A stretch of 64,000 bases of DNA from Prosthecochloris ethylica (lineage in GTDB: Bacteria > Bacteroidota > Chlorobiia > Chlorobiales > Chlorobiaceae), in assembly GCF_015234275.1 (NCBI RefSeq), contig NZ_JADGII010000010.1. One strand, 5' to 3'. Position 1 is the stretch's first letter; each line of letters opens with the position of its first letter. The notes under the pieces are model-generated. The model was not told where the DNA came from. It searched no databases and saw only the letters and a list, made by a program, of their open reading frames with translations. This document shows, piece after piece, positions 34,526 through 44,025 of this stretch. Made by a program: the position numbers and the translations under genes.

Positions 34526-36163
34526 TCAGTGCAGGGCGGTCATCATCATGGGAGACAGCACCTCGACAAGTTTGTTGATGCTTGTCGTCATCAGCCCCAT
34601 CACCGGCATCGGGTACACACCGAGAATAATGATGATCACGGCAAGCGGCACAAGCATGGCAAGCTCCCGGCCATCGAGATCGTTTTTACCTTTCCAGTCA
34701 TGGAAATGGATCATCTCCTCACCCTCAGCGTTTTTCTGCAGCTCATACACGGCATCCGGCTTACGTTTGCCGAGGAACATACGCTGCAGTGACCAGAGCA
34801 GGTACGCCGCGCCGAAGACAATACCGAGAACGGATACCATGGCGAGGCTGCGGGTCACTTCGGAACTGAAGGCACCGACAAAGACGAATGCCTCGGAAAT
34901 AAATCCTGAAAGGCCAGGCAGACCGAGAGAAGCGAACCAGGCAACGGTAACGAGACCGGCATAGACCGGCATGTAGGTGGCCAGGCCGCCGAACTTGTCG
35001 ATAGCACGGGTATGGGCACGGTCGTAGATCACGCCAACCAGCAGGAAGAGCATGGCAGTGATGGTGCCGTGATTGAACATCTGATAGAGCGCACCGGTCA
35101 TGCCTTCAGTATTGGCAGCTGCAAGCCCGAGGAGCACATATCCCATATGGCTGATGGACGAATAGGCAACCATCTTTTTCAGGTCCTGCTGGGCAAGGGC
35201 GCAGAAGGCTCCATAGATGATATTGATTGCCCCGAACACACCGATGACATAGAGCGAAGCCTGAAACACTTCAGGAAACAGCGGGAAGTTGATGCGCATC
35301 ATCCCGTAGGTACCGAGCTTCAGAAGAACCCCGGCAAGAATGACCGAAATGGGCGTCGGCGCCTCGACGTGTGCGTCAGGCAGCCAGGTGTGGAACGGAA
35401 ACATCGGGACCTTGATAGCGAACCCGACGAAAAGCACGATAAAGGCGACATATCTCCAGGTAACGCTTTCAGGACCGAGAATCGACCCGGGAAGATAGTT
35501 TTCCTGGCTGGCCATGGCCACAAGGCTGAACGTATGATTGCCTGTCGCCGGATCGATGACGCTGAAGTAGAGGCCGATCATCACCAGAAGCATGAACACC
35601 GAACCGAACAGCGTATACAGGAAAAACTTGATAGCTGCATATTCACGGTTCGGACCGCCCCAGATGCCGATCAGGAAGTACATCGGCAGAAGCATCAGTT
35701 CCCAGAAGACATAGAAGAGGAAAAAGTCGAGTGCGACGAAACACCCCATCATGGCCGTGCTGAGAATGTTGTACAGCAGGAAGTAACCCTTGACCTGTTT
35801 TTTGATGGTCCAGCTCGAGAGGACACCGATAATCGAGATCAATGCCGTCAGGATCACCATGGTGATCGACAGACCGTCAACACCGAGGAAATACTCGATA
35901 TTGAGGGTACCGAGTGTCCCGAGATCGAGCGTGATCCACGGCAGACGTTCGATGAACTGGAACGAACCGTCCAGCGATCCGTTCGCCGCAGCAGTGATCC
36001 CCGGCAGTGACGGGTCGTAGCCCTGCCAGATAAAATAGGCGAGCACCCCCTGTGCCAGAGCTGCTACGAGAGACAGAAGCCGGATAACCTGCTTTTGCGA
36101 AGAAGGCACTGCCACAATAATCAGGGCGGCTATGATAGGCAGAAAAACAATTAAACTCAGCAT
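34526..36163 (-). CDS. nuoM: NADH dehydrogenase-like complex subunit M
   Basis: Antiporter-like membrane subunit, 545 residues with about 14 helices. Conserved pump features: FYVFWELMLLPMYFLIGIWG (key Glu in helix 5), FHTWLPDAHVEAPTPISVIL (proton-channel His and Asp) and LKKMVAYSSISHMGYVLLGL. It follows nuoL by 48 bp. The longer C-terminal stretch (FLGKRKPDAVYELQKNAEGE) is a cytoplasmic loop. No unusual change is seen in the pump residues. Confidence 0.96.
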   Translation of the reverse strand: MLSLIVFLPIIAALIIVAVPSSQKQVIRLLSLVAALAQGVLAYFIWQGYDPSLPGITAAANGSLDGSFQFIERLPWITLDLGTLGTLNIEYFLGVDGLSITMVILTALISIIGVLSSWTIKKQVKGYFLLYNILSTAMMGCFVALDFFLFYVFWELMLLPMYFLIGIWGGPNREYAAIKFFLYTLFGSVFMLLVMIGLYFSVIDPATGNHTFSLVAMASQENYLPGSILGPESVTWRYVAFIVLFVGFAIKVPMFPFHTWLPDAHVEAPTPISVILAGVLLKLGTYGMMRINFPLFPEVFQASLYVIGVFGAINIIYGAFCALAQQDLKKMVAYSSISHMGYVLLGLAAANTEGMTGALYQMFNHGTITAMLFLLVGVIYDRAHTRAIDKFGGLATYMPVYAGLVTVAWFASLGLPGLSGFISEAFVFVGAFSSEVTRSLAMVSVLGIVFGAAYLLWSLQRMFLGKRKPDAVYELQKNAEGEEMIHFHDWKGKNDLDGRELAMLVPLAVIIIILGVYPMPVMGLMTTSINKLVEVLSPMMMTALH

Positions 36164-36211
36164 CGTCTGTTATCGGTTGTTGTTCGGATTAAAATAAAAT
36201 CTTCTTTCTGG

Positions 36212-38470
36212 CTACGGCATGATCTGGAAGACGTAGTACACGATATATGCAGTCACAGCCAGAAGCACCATGACAAGGTAGGTCTGTACCCGGCCTGTCT
36301 GGATCTTCTTGAGCAGCGACCCCGTTGTCTGGACGAAAAATGCGGTAAAGTTCACCAGACCGTCAACGACATAACGGTCAACACCACCGGCAAAGAACCC
36401 GACCCTTCTGGTCAGCGCACCCGCACCGTTGACAAGCCCGTCGACAATGTTGCTGTCGAACCAGGCGAGAATTCTGGAGATCAGAAGCGATCCCCTGATA
36501 ACTGTAGCGTTATAGATTTCATCCCAGTACCACTTGTTGAACGAGTAGAGGTACAACGGACGAATACGACGTGCGGTTTTTTCAGGATTGATCCACCCGA
36601 ACGCATAGACGATCAGGGCAAGACCGATACCAGATGCAACCATAATCGTCGAGTAGCGGATAGCGGTATCATGATTCGCATGTGCGGCATGAGCTATCGC
36701 GGCCTGCCGGGGATCATCGAACACGGGGCCGTGATGCTCGCCATGGTCATCATGAGCCTCGACGGCTTGGTGCCCCTGAGCATCGACCGCATGCGTATCG
36801 TCATGAACAGCGGCTTCGCCATGACCTGCAGCCTCGGCATACATGGCAGCCTCGAGATGCTCCCCTTCATGAACTCCCCCGCTCGAAACAACAGCCGTCT
36901 GAGGGGTCTGCACCAGATGCATGAACCACCCTTTGGCCCCGTCGAGCGGATCGGGCGAGTAAACGGCGAACACCGACAGGCCGGCAAGCACCACCAGCGG
37001 CAGCCTCATATTCCATGCCACCTCGTGCACCTCGTGATGCCCGTGATCATCGTGCGCGTGATCACCATGATGTTCGTCAACCGGTTTGAGGTGGGTACGG
37101 CTCTTGCCGAAAAAGACAAGCCAGATCTGTCGTCCCATGTAAAAAGCCGTGAGCATCGCCGAAAAGAATCCGAGTGCAGGAATCAGGTAGTATATACCGC
37201 CCCCTTCGACTTCGGCATACCCGAGTGCTCCGGCAAGAATGGCATCCTTGCTCATGAAGCCGCTGGTCAGTGGAAGGCCCGCAAGAGCCAGCGTCGCGAC
37301 AATGAACGTGACGAAGGTCCAGGGCATCTTTTTCCACAAGCCGCCCATCCAGCGCATATCCTGCTCGTGATGCATGGCATGAATGATGGCACCTGAACCG
37401 AGAAAGAGGCACGCTTTGAAGAATGCATGGGTAAGAAGATGGAACAGTCCGGCGGAATACGCGCCGACACCGAGGCCGAGCACCATGTAGCCGAGCTGGG
37501 AAACGGTAGAATACGCCAGCACACGCTTGATATCATGCTGGGTAATGGCAATGGTGGCCGCCATGAATGCCGTCACGGCACCGACAAAGGCAATCACGGC
37601 AAGAGCGTCAGGCGTCAGGACAGGAAAAATCCTGCCGACAAAATACACACCTGCGGCAACCATGGTAGCTGCGTGAATCAGGGCCGACACGGGAGTAGGG
37701 CCTTCCATGGCGTCCGGAAGCCAGACGTGGAGAGGAAACTGGGCAGATTTACCCACACATCCCATGAAGAGCAGGATCCCTGCCGCGGTCAGCCAGGCCT
37801 GTGACATATGGAACTCGCCATCGCGAATATGCAGGTAGATCTCCTCGTAACCGAAGGTATGGAACTGGGAATACAGAATCAGGATACCGAGCCACATGCC
37901 GATATCACCGACACGGTTGGTAAGAAACGCTTTCTTCTGGGCATCTGCCGCACTGTCTTTGTGAAAGTAGAACCCGATGAGCAGGTAGGATGACAGGCCC
38001 ACAAGCTCCCAGAAAATATAGATGGAAAAGAGATTGTCGGACAGGACGATACCAAGCATCGAAAAGGTGAAAATACCGAGATAGGCAAAAAACCTCCCGT
38101 AGTACCGTTCACCCTGCATGTAGCCGGTCGAGTAGAGATGGACCAGAAAACTGATCAGGGATACCATCGCAAGCATGATCGCTGTGAGGTTGTCGATCAT
38201 GATACCCATTCTGATCTCCAGCGGCCCGACACCGGGAACATCACCGAAATCAATCCAGGTAAAATCCCATGCAATGCGGAAGGACGGGTCGTAGGCGGTG
38301 ACCACCACCTCCCAGAAAATATAAACGGAGATCGCGAACGTCGCGCCGAGGAAACCGATTCCGAGAAAGTCGCCGCCACGGGGCAGCCGCCTGTTGAAAA
38401 AGATCAGCAGTACAAACGACAGCAGCGGAAGCAGCAGGACAATGATGGATAACTGGATTAAACTGTGCAT
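36212..38470 (-). CDS. nuoL: NADH dehydrogenase-like complex subunit L with His-rich insertions
   Basis: Distal antiporter-like subunit, 752 residues against ~613 in E. coli. The pump core is intact: YIFWELVGLSSYLLIGFYFH, FPLHVWLPDAMEGPTPVSAL, KRVLAYSTVSQLGYMVLGLG. The extra length comes mainly from two His/Asp/Glu-rich stretches, at about residues 462-482 (DEHHGDHAHDDHGHHEVHE) and 530-605 (many HxH, HDDH and HGE repeats), both in loops between helices near the C-terminus. The long amphipathic lateral helix and last membrane helix follow. The loops could bind metal or protons; this is inference. Confidence 0.96.
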   Translation of the reverse strand: MHSLIQLSIIVLLLPLLSFVLLIFFNRRLPRGGDFLGIGFLGATFAISVYIFWEVVVTAYDPSFRIAWDFTWIDFGDVPGVGPLEIRMGIMIDNLTAIMLAMVSLISFLVHLYSTGYMQGERYYGRFFAYLGIFTFSMLGIVLSDNLFSIYIFWELVGLSSYLLIGFYFHKDSAADAQKKAFLTNRVGDIGMWLGILILYSQFHTFGYEEIYLHIRDGEFHMSQAWLTAAGILLFMGCVGKSAQFPLHVWLPDAMEGPTPVSALIHAATMVAAGVYFVGRIFPVLTPDALAVIAFVGAVTAFMAATIAITQHDIKRVLAYSTVSQLGYMVLGLGVGAYSAGLFHLLTHAFFKACLFLGSGAIIHAMHHEQDMRWMGGLWKKMPWTFVTFIVATLALAGLPLTSGFMSKDAILAGALGYAEVEGGGIYYLIPALGFFSAMLTAFYMGRQIWLVFFGKSRTHLKPVDEHHGDHAHDDHGHHEVHEVAWNMRLPLVVLAGLSVFAVYSPDPLDGAKGWFMHLVQTPQTAVVSSGGVHEGEHLEAAMYAEAAGHGEAAVHDDTHAVDAQGHQAVEAHDDHGEHHGPVFDDPRQAAIAHAAHANHDTAIRYSTIMVASGIGLALIVYAFGWINPEKTARRIRPLYLYSFNKWYWDEIYNATVIRGSLLISRILAWFDSNIVDGLVNGAGALTRRVGFFAGGVDRYVVDGLVNFTAFFVQTTGSLLKKIQTGRVQTYLVMVLLAVTAYIVYYVFQIMP

Positions 38471-38519
38471 ATCTCTTTGTTTGACTAAAAACAGTGAAAC
38501 AGGTTAACAGCCGGCCGGA

Positions 38520-38837
38520 TCACTCCTTCAGGGAGTCGATACGCGAGACGTCGACGGTATTGAAGGTTTTGTAGATATTGATCACGATCGCCAGGGCGAC
38601 AGCAGCCTCCGCAGCGGCAAGAACAATGACGAACAGACTGAACATCACTCCTTCCATGGCTCCGTTGAACTTCGAGAATGCCAGCAGGTTGATGTTGGCG
38701 GCATTCAGGATCAGTTCCACGCCCATCAGCACCACAATGGCATTCTTGCGGGTAATGATAGCAAACAGGCCAAAGCCGAACAGGAGCACCGAAATGGTGA
38801 GATAATGGTTCAGGCCTATGGTAGTCAGTACATCCAT
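38520..38837 (-). CDS. nuoK: NADH dehydrogenase-like complex subunit K
   Basis: Small membrane subunit, 105 residues, three helices, part of the quinone-to-pump coupling region. Conserved acidic residues sit in IVVLMGVELILNAANINLLA (Glu in helix 2) and in the third-helix segment VIVLAAAEAAVALAIVI. I chose the ATG at 38837 (MDVLTTIGLNHYL), which matches the family length and leaves 13 bp to nuoJ; a longer frame from 38888 would overlap nuoJ and add a non-homologous leader. Confidence 0.96.
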   Translation of the reverse strand: MDVLTTIGLNHYLTISVLLFGFGLFAIITRKNAIVVLMGVELILNAANINLLAFSKFNGAMEGVMFSLFVIVLAAAEAAVALAIVINIYKTFNTVDVSRIDSLKE

Positions 38838-38850
38838 GACAGGGTATTGC

Positions 38851-39372
38851 TTAACGTTCTTTGTTGTGGGCTTTATCAAATCGTGCAAGAAATGCCGCTC
38901 CGATCAGCGCGAGCAGAAGCAGTATCGAGGCCATCTCGAACGGCAGGACGTAGCGTGACATGGTTTCGATGCCGATACGTTCGACTACGCTCCCCTGCAA
39001 CTGGGTGGCAGACGTCACCCAGTCAGCCCGGGTATAGAAAATAGTGAGCAGCCCGCCGACGACGGCTGCAAGAATCGCAAGCCCCGGCACCATATTGATC
39101 ACATCGGTACGCAGCTTCGTCATCATGATCTTGTTGGTAAACATCACGCCGAACAAAAGAAGGACGAGAATACCCCCGACATAGACGATAATCTGGGTCA
39201 CCGCAATGAAGTCCGCACTCAGGTACACGTACAGTGCAGCCACACCGAAAAATGTGAACAGCAGAGAGAATGCCGAATAGATCACGTTACGGGAAAACAC
39301 CACAAAAGCAGCCGAAAACACGGTGATTGCGGCGAAGAGATAGAAAATGATGGAATACGTCACGTTGCTCAT
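38851..39372 (-). CDS. nuoJ: NADH dehydrogenase-like complex subunit J
   Basis: Membrane subunit of 173 residues, five helices, next to the quinone module. The family's helix 3 with its pi-bulge region is seen as DFIAVTQIIVYVGGILVLLLFGVM (conserved Tyr and Gly), and the N-terminal NVIYSAFSLLFTFFGVAALY is typical. It lies 17 bp after nuoI and 13 bp before nuoK. Nothing unusual. Confidence 0.95.
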   Translation of the reverse strand: MSNVTYSIIFYLFAAITVFSAAFVVFSRNVIYSAFSLLFTFFGVAALYVYLSADFIAVTQIIVYVGGILVLLLFGVMFTNKIMMTKLRTDVINMVPGLAILAAVVGGLLTIFYTRADWVTSATQLQGSVVERIGIETMSRYVLPFEMASILLLLALIGAAFLARFDKAHNKER

Positions 39373-39389
39373 AATGACTCTTCAGGCTG

Positions 39390-40031
39390 TTATTGATTCC
39401 GTGGACCCTGCTCCGGAGCCCGCTTGGGTGCCGGCTTCGGCGAACCGCCCGCAGCGGCTTTTTTCGCCTGGGCAGCTTTCTTTTCTTCGGCAAGCTTCCT
39501 GCGCTTGGCCTCGGCCTCGAGCTCGGAAAGATTACCGAAATGATAGATCATGTGCTCCCGGTTGAATTCCGAAAAATCACTGACCGGCGTATGCACGAGG
39601 CACTCGGTCGGACAGACGCTTACACAGATGCCGCAGGTCATGCACTTTGCGACATCGATATCGAACACCGGCACCCAGAAGCGTTTCTGCTGTCCGCCGG
39701 ACGTCTTGCCGCACAACTCGAGATCATCCTTCGTCACCTTGATGGTCTCCATCGTGATGCACTCGATCGGGCAGGCCCTCACACACTGGCCGCAGCCGAT
39801 GCAGTCATCGATATTGTTGTAGAGACGGTACCGGCCCTGCTCGGGAGTAGGAAATGCTTCCTTCGGGTACTGCAGCGTCACAAGTCCGTCAACCTGGCCG
39901 AAGTAGCCGCTGTCATCGATTCCGGCATCCCCCTTGCGCCTGACGGCGTTGAAGAAGTGGCGCAGCGTAATCCCCATGCCGGTCAGAATCGTACTGACAC
40001 TGGAGCCGATATTCCTGAAATACTCACTCAT
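39390..40031 (-). CDS. nuoI: NADH dehydrogenase-like complex subunit I (ferredoxin-type)
   Basis: Peripheral subunit carrying two [4Fe-4S] clusters that pass electrons toward NuoB and quinone. The two cysteine sets are clear: CIGCGQCVRACPIEC near residue 77 and CMTCGICVSVCPTEC near 130. The 213-residue protein has a basic, alanine-rich C-terminal extension (KKAAQAKKAAAGG, PKRAPEQGPRNQ) absent from many homologues. Because NuoE, F and G are missing from the operon, this subunit and NuoB are the likely entry for electrons from a ferredoxin-like donor; that is inference. Confidence 0.96.
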   Translation of the reverse strand: MSEYFRNIGSSVSTILTGMGITLRHFFNAVRRKGDAGIDDSGYFGQVDGLVTLQYPKEAFPTPEQGRYRLYNNIDDCIGCGQCVRACPIECITMETIKVTKDDLELCGKTSGGQQKRFWVPVFDIDVAKCMTCGICVSVCPTECLVHTPVSDFSEFNREHMIYHFGNLSELEAEAKRRKLAEEKKAAQAKKAAAGGSPKPAPKRAPEQGPRNQ

Positions 40032-40083
40032 AGTTGAACGTTTTCTTGCATGCCCGTCGGTTGACGCGAACTCATGTTACAGA

Positions 40084-41190
40084 TTACTTCATGTATATTT
40101 CCCAGACCGCAGTCAGGACAAACGCAATAAAAGCAAACGGGGTCAGAACCTTCCAGCACAGGTACATCAGCTGATCGACCCTCAGGCGGGGCAGCGTCCA
40201 GCGCAACCACATCTGAATAAAAATAAAGAAGAACCCTTTCATCACGATCCAGAACGCCCCCCACACGGGCCCTGTCGTCCAGTCATTGAGCAGCACGGTG
40301 CCGATGTTGGGCAGCGGAGAGTTCCAGCCACCGAGAAACACGATGGCGATAATCGCCGACACCATGAACATGCTGGCGTACTCTGCCAGGAAAATGACGG
40401 CAAACTTCATCCCGCTGTACTCGGTAAAGTACCCTGCGACAAGCTCTGACTCGGCTTCGGGAATATCGAAAGGAGCCCGGTTGGTTTCAGCAAGTGACGC
40501 AATGAAGTAGATCAGGAACGGAAGCCAGGCAATGGGGTTCTGGAACAGGAAAAAGTGCAGAAACCCGTATTCACCCTGCTGCAGAAGATTGAACTGCTGC
40601 ATGCTGAGTGTACCGGCCATCATAGCACCGCACAGCAGCGCGATGGCTGCGGGAATCTCGTAACTGACAATCTGAGCGACGCTTCGGATCGCGCCATACA
40701 ACGCCCACTTGTTGTTGGAACCCCATCCTGCCGCGAGAATGCCGACCACTTCGAGTGCGACGATACCCATGGCGTAAAACAGGCCGACATTGAGGTCCGC
40801 CCCGATAAATGCCGGACCGAAGGGCAGCACGGCAAACGCGAGGAACGAACCGACAAACAACACTCCGGGACCGATAACGAACAGAAACCTGTCCGCATCA
40901 CGGTTGACGATATCTTCTTTCTGCAGCAGCTTGAGAATATCGGCCAGTGTCTGCAGAAGCCCCCATTTACCGACCTCCATCGGCCCGAGACGGTCCTGCA
41001 TGAACGCCGATATCTTGCGTTCACCGTACACACCGTAGGTCAGCGCATACAATGCAATGAAGACCAGCGGAATTGCGGCAATGATCACCAGACCGAGCGG
41101 CAGACCGTAGGGCATCCATCCTGCCAGGGCATCCGACCAGCTGTTGAGGTTCATAGTCATAAACATTGGAACAAGATTGGGCAAATTCAT
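40084..41190 (-). CDS. nuoH: NADH dehydrogenase-like complex subunit H
   Basis: Membrane subunit at the quinone-binding site, 368 residues, about eight helices. Family landmarks: GERKISAFMQDRLGPMEVGK, SYEIPAAIALLCGAMM, LAETNRAPFDIPEAESELVAGY with the conserved acidic run, and FIQMWLRWTLPRLRVDQLM. Its start overlaps the end of nuoD by 4 bp, so NuoD and NuoH, which form the quinone cavity together, are translated together. Confidence 0.96.
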   Translation of the reverse strand: MNLPNLVPMFMTMNLNSWSDALAGWMPYGLPLGLVIIAAIPLVFIALYALTYGVYGERKISAFMQDRLGPMEVGKWGLLQTLADILKLLQKEDIVNRDADRFLFVIGPGVLFVGSFLAFAVLPFGPAFIGADLNVGLFYAMGIVALEVVGILAAGWGSNNKWALYGAIRSVAQIVSYEIPAAIALLCGAMMAGTLSMQQFNLLQQGEYGFLHFFLFQNPIAWLPFLIYFIASLAETNRAPFDIPEAESELVAGYFTEYSGMKFAVIFLAEYASMFMVSAIIAIVFLGGWNSPLPNIGTVLLNDWTTGPVWGAFWIVMKGFFFIFIQMWLRWTLPRLRVDQLMYLCWKVLTPFAFIAFVLTAVWEIYMK

Positions 41191-42389
41191 CGGTCAACCT
41201 CCCCGAGAACGATATCGATGCTGCCGATGATGGCGACCAGATCGGGAATCAGCTGCCCCTGTGAAAGCTCTTTCATGGCAGACAGGTTGACAAAACAGGA
41301 GGATCGTGCCTTGCAGCGGACCGGCTTGGTCGATTTTCCGTCACTGACAATATAGAAACCGAGTTCGCCGCGGGGGTTTTCTGCACGTCCATATACCTCT
41401 CCTGCCTTCGGCCTGATTTTCTTCGGGATAGCGGATCGCGGATCGAAGCCGTTTGCTTCAGGCATCATCTGAAGGCACTGCTCGATAATCCCGAGGCTCT
41501 CTTCCATCTCGTAAGCCCTGACCAGGTGACGCGACAGGCTGTCTCCGATATCGGAAACGCTGCCGTCCGGGACGCGGACGTTGAAATCAAGCTCGGGATA
41601 GACAGAATACGGATCGTTTCGCCTCAGGTCCCACTCGACACCCGAACCGCGAAGCATGGGACCGGACCAGCCATAATTGATCGCCACGTCTGCAGGCATC
41701 ATGCCGATCCCCCTGGTACGCTTGACAAAAATTTCGTTTTCCGTCAGAAGCTTCTGCAGTTCGAGCGCCTTCGGGCGGAAGTAATCGACAAACTCCCCGA
41801 TCCGCTTCAGCATGTCAGTCGGAAAGTCAAATGCCGCGCCACCGATCCAGATGTAATTATACAGCATCCTGGCACCTGATGCCCATTCGAGGATGTTCAT
41901 GATATGCTCACGGTCGCGGAAACAGAAGAGAAACGGCGTGAAGGCGCCGAGATCGATTGCATAGGTACCGATAGCGACCAGATGTGACGCTATGCGGTTC
42001 AGTTCCGAAACAATCACACGGAGAAACTCGACCCTGCGCGGGATCTCAACGTCGAGCAGTTTTTCAACAGCAATGCAATACGCAAACTCGCTGTTCATTG
42101 CCGCCAGGTAATCCATCCGGTCGACAAACGGGACGATACCGGGATAGTCGACCATTTCAGCGTGTTTCTCGAAACACCTGTGGAGATATCCGAGATACGG
42201 TTCAGCCTCGACGACAACCTCTCCATCGGTTTTGCACTCGAGACGGAGCACACCGTGTGTCGATGGGTGCTGAGGCCCCATGTTCAGGATCATCTCTTCA
42301 CTCGAAAGATCTTTCTCGATAACCACGCGGTCATTGCCTTTCGGTGTCACCCTGACGGACCCGTGTTCAGCCTGTTCTAACTCCTGCAT
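41187..42389 (-). CDS. nuoD: NADH dehydrogenase-like complex 49-kDa subunit D
   Basis: Hydrophilic subunit of 400 residues forming the quinone-binding cavity with NuoB; related to [NiFe]-hydrogenase large subunits but without the metal cysteines. Landmarks: LNMGPQHPSTHGVLRL near residue 37 with the quinone-headgroup His, YLGYLHRCFEKHAEM, and GELGFYIVSDGKSTKPVRCK near the C-terminus. Separated from nuoC by 36 bp. The first ~30 residues are a variable, charged leader. Confidence 0.96.
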   Translation of the reverse strand: MQELEQAEHGSVRVTPKGNDRVVIEKDLSSEEMILNMGPQHPSTHGVLRLECKTDGEVVVEAEPYLGYLHRCFEKHAEMVDYPGIVPFVDRMDYLAAMNSEFAYCIAVEKLLDVEIPRRVEFLRVIVSELNRIASHLVAIGTYAIDLGAFTPFLFCFRDREHIMNILEWASGARMLYNYIWIGGAAFDFPTDMLKRIGEFVDYFRPKALELQKLLTENEIFVKRTRGIGMMPADVAINYGWSGPMLRGSGVEWDLRRNDPYSVYPELDFNVRVPDGSVSDIGDSLSRHLVRAYEMEESLGIIEQCLQMMPEANGFDPRSAIPKKIRPKAGEVYGRAENPRGELGFYIVSDGKSTKPVRCKARSSCFVNLSAMKELSQGQLIPDLVAIIGSIDIVLGEVDR

Positions 42390-42425
42390 GCTTGCTGTGT
42401 TGTTAAATCCTTTAAGCAGTTGTGT

Positions 42426-42962
42426 TTAATACGGCACCTTCACCCCGTGGTAGCTCTCCTGCACCTCGTAATCCTTGCGCAGAGGATACCCCTCCCAGTC
42501 CTCAGGGCAGAGAATCCTTCTCAGGTCGGGGTGAGCGTCGAAACGGATCCCGTACATATCGAATGCCTCCCGCTCATGCCATTCAGCGGTTTTCCACACT
42601 CTTGCGACAGAGGGCAGGACCGCACTGTCTCTACTGCAGTTGATCTTGACGGCTATACGGTGATTGTGCTTTCCGAGCGACTCGAGATTGCAGACGACCC
42701 CAAGCTTCCCCTCTGCAGGGTAATCCATACCCGAAAGGCAGGCCAGGTAGTTGAAATCGAGCCGGGAGTCATCACGCAGAAAGAGGGCGACCTCCTTCCA
42801 GCGACGTGCATCGGTCACCTCGAAAAACGGCATGGTATCGTTGGCGTCGAAATCAGACACCGCATCGCCGAATTTCTCCCTGACTGTGCGGTAGACCGCT
42901 TCGCTGGCGCGGACCGCCGGTGACGGTTCCGGCCGTTCTTGTGATTCCTGTGATTCAGCCAT
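42426..42962 (-). CDS. nuoC: NADH dehydrogenase-like complex 30-kDa subunit C
   Basis: Peripheral-arm subunit, 178 residues, supporting NuoB and NuoD. The family signature is the C-terminal WKTAEWHEREAFDMYGIRF followed by HPDLRRILCPEDWEGYPLRK. The start at 42962 gives a short acidic leader before the conserved part. It is a separate gene here, not fused to nuoD as in some bacteria. Gaps: 34 bp to nuoB, 36 bp to nuoD. Confidence 0.95.
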   Translation of the reverse strand: MAESQESQERPEPSPAVRASEAVYRTVREKFGDAVSDFDANDTMPFFEVTDARRWKEVALFLRDDSRLDFNYLACLSGMDYPAEGKLGVVCNLESLGKHNHRIAVKINCSRDSAVLPSVARVWKTAEWHEREAFDMYGIRFDAHPDLRRILCPEDWEGYPLRKDYEVQESYHGVKVPY

Positions 42963-42996
42963 CGTTGTGTTACACTACTCAGATTGATGTAATTGA

Positions 42997-43569
42997 TTAC
43001 GAAGCCGGAGCTGCCGTCCTCTGCCGCTCGATCACTCCGGCAGGATCGACACTCTGCTCCTCGAGCTTTTTCAGGGCCTCGGCACGCGAGATACCGACCT
43101 GCTCCATCCTCACCAGCTCCTGGATTTTCATCAGCCCGCCGATCAGGGCTTCAGGACGCGGCGGACAGCCGGGAACGTACACATCGACAGGTATCACCCG
43201 GTCTACCCCCTTGAGGACATGGTACCCGTGTTTCCAGTAAGGACCACCGCAGTTCGAACAGCTTCCCATGGAAAGCACATAACGAGGCTCGGGCATCTGT
43301 TCGTAGAGACGGACGACACGCTCAGCCATTTTCATGGTTACCGTTCCGGCAACGATCATCAGGTCGGATTGGCGGGGTGAAGAGCGGGGAAAAATCCCGA
43401 AGCGTTCGAGATCATAGTTTGAAGCGTTGGTCGCCATCATCTCGATAGCGCAGCACGCCAGGCCGAACCCCATTGGCCAGAGCGAAGAGAGCCTCGCCCA
43501 GTTCAGCACATTATCGACAGAGGTTACCAGAACATTGTGATTCGATATTTTAGCATCCAGTAAACCCAT
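42997..43569 (-). CDS. nuoB: NADH dehydrogenase-like complex subunit B
   Basis: Carries the terminal [4Fe-4S] cluster N2 that reduces quinone; 190 residues. Cluster ligands are in the vicinal cysteines GLACCAIEMMA, then MGSCSNCGGPYW and VPGCPPRPEALIGG. The start MGLLDAKISNHNVLV gives the usual family N-terminus. It has a slightly longer C-terminal tail (EEQSVDPAGVIERQRTAAPA). Lies 39 bp after nuoA. Confidence 0.96.
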   Translation of the reverse strand: MGLLDAKISNHNVLVTSVDNVLNWARLSSLWPMGFGLACCAIEMMATNASNYDLERFGIFPRSSPRQSDLMIVAGTVTMKMAERVVRLYEQMPEPRYVLSMGSCSNCGGPYWKHGYHVLKGVDRVIPVDVYVPGCPPRPEALIGGLMKIQELVRMEQVGISRAEALKKLEEQSVDPAGVIERQRTAAPAS

Positions 43570-43608
43570 ACGAACAATCAGTTTATTGTTGTCAAGCCAG
43601 TTGTGACG

Positions 43609-44025
43609 TCACTGTCCTTTCTCTTCCGCCTGCGGCATCTGCGGGATTCGGGGCTTCGGCCTGACCCAGTCGAGATCACCCTTCACCCATGCATACACCA
43701 GGCCGATAATGAGGATACCGGCAAACACCAGCGCCTCGATGAGCGCGAACGGCCCGAGCTGCTTGAACACCGTAGCCCAGGGAAAGAGGAAAACGACCTC
43801 GACATCGAAGATGATAAAGATGAGGGCAACAACGTAGAAACGGATATTGAATTTGACCCAGGAGGTCCCGACGGCTTCCTCGCCGCATTCGTAGACAGAG
43901 AGTTTTTCCGGGTTGGGTCGGCTGGGGCGCAGAAGGCGGGCTGTAAGATAGCCGCCGACCACAAAGACGGTACCGAGAAGGAGAAATACAAAAACGGCAC
44001 CAAAATCACTCAACGTTTGATCCAT
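43609..44025 (-). CDS. nuoA: NADH dehydrogenase-like complex subunit A
   Basis: First gene of the nuo operon; 138-residue membrane subunit with three helices. The segment KLSVYECGEEAVGTSWVKFN (conserved loop with Cys and Glu) and VALIFIIFDVEVVFLFPWAT are diagnostic. I chose the ATG at 44025 (MDQTLSDFG) rather than a frame opening 14 codons earlier. The 200 bp upstream are AT-rich and should contain the operon promoter. The operon runs unbroken to nuoN with no nuoE, F or G. Confidence 0.95.
   Translation of the reverse strand: MDQTLSDFGAVFVFLLLGTVFVVGGYLTARLLRPSRPNPEKLSVYECGEEAVGTSWVKFNIRFYVVALIFIIFDVEVVFLFPWATVFKQLGPFALIEALVFAGILIIGLVYAWVKGDLDWVRPKPRIPQMPQAEEKGQ

Noticed and set aside
33095..36010. 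Long open frames antisense to nuoN and nuoM
   Set aside because: They lie opposite genes with full family matches, and their composition (Arg, His and Gln rich) is typical of antisense reading of GC-rich membrane genes.
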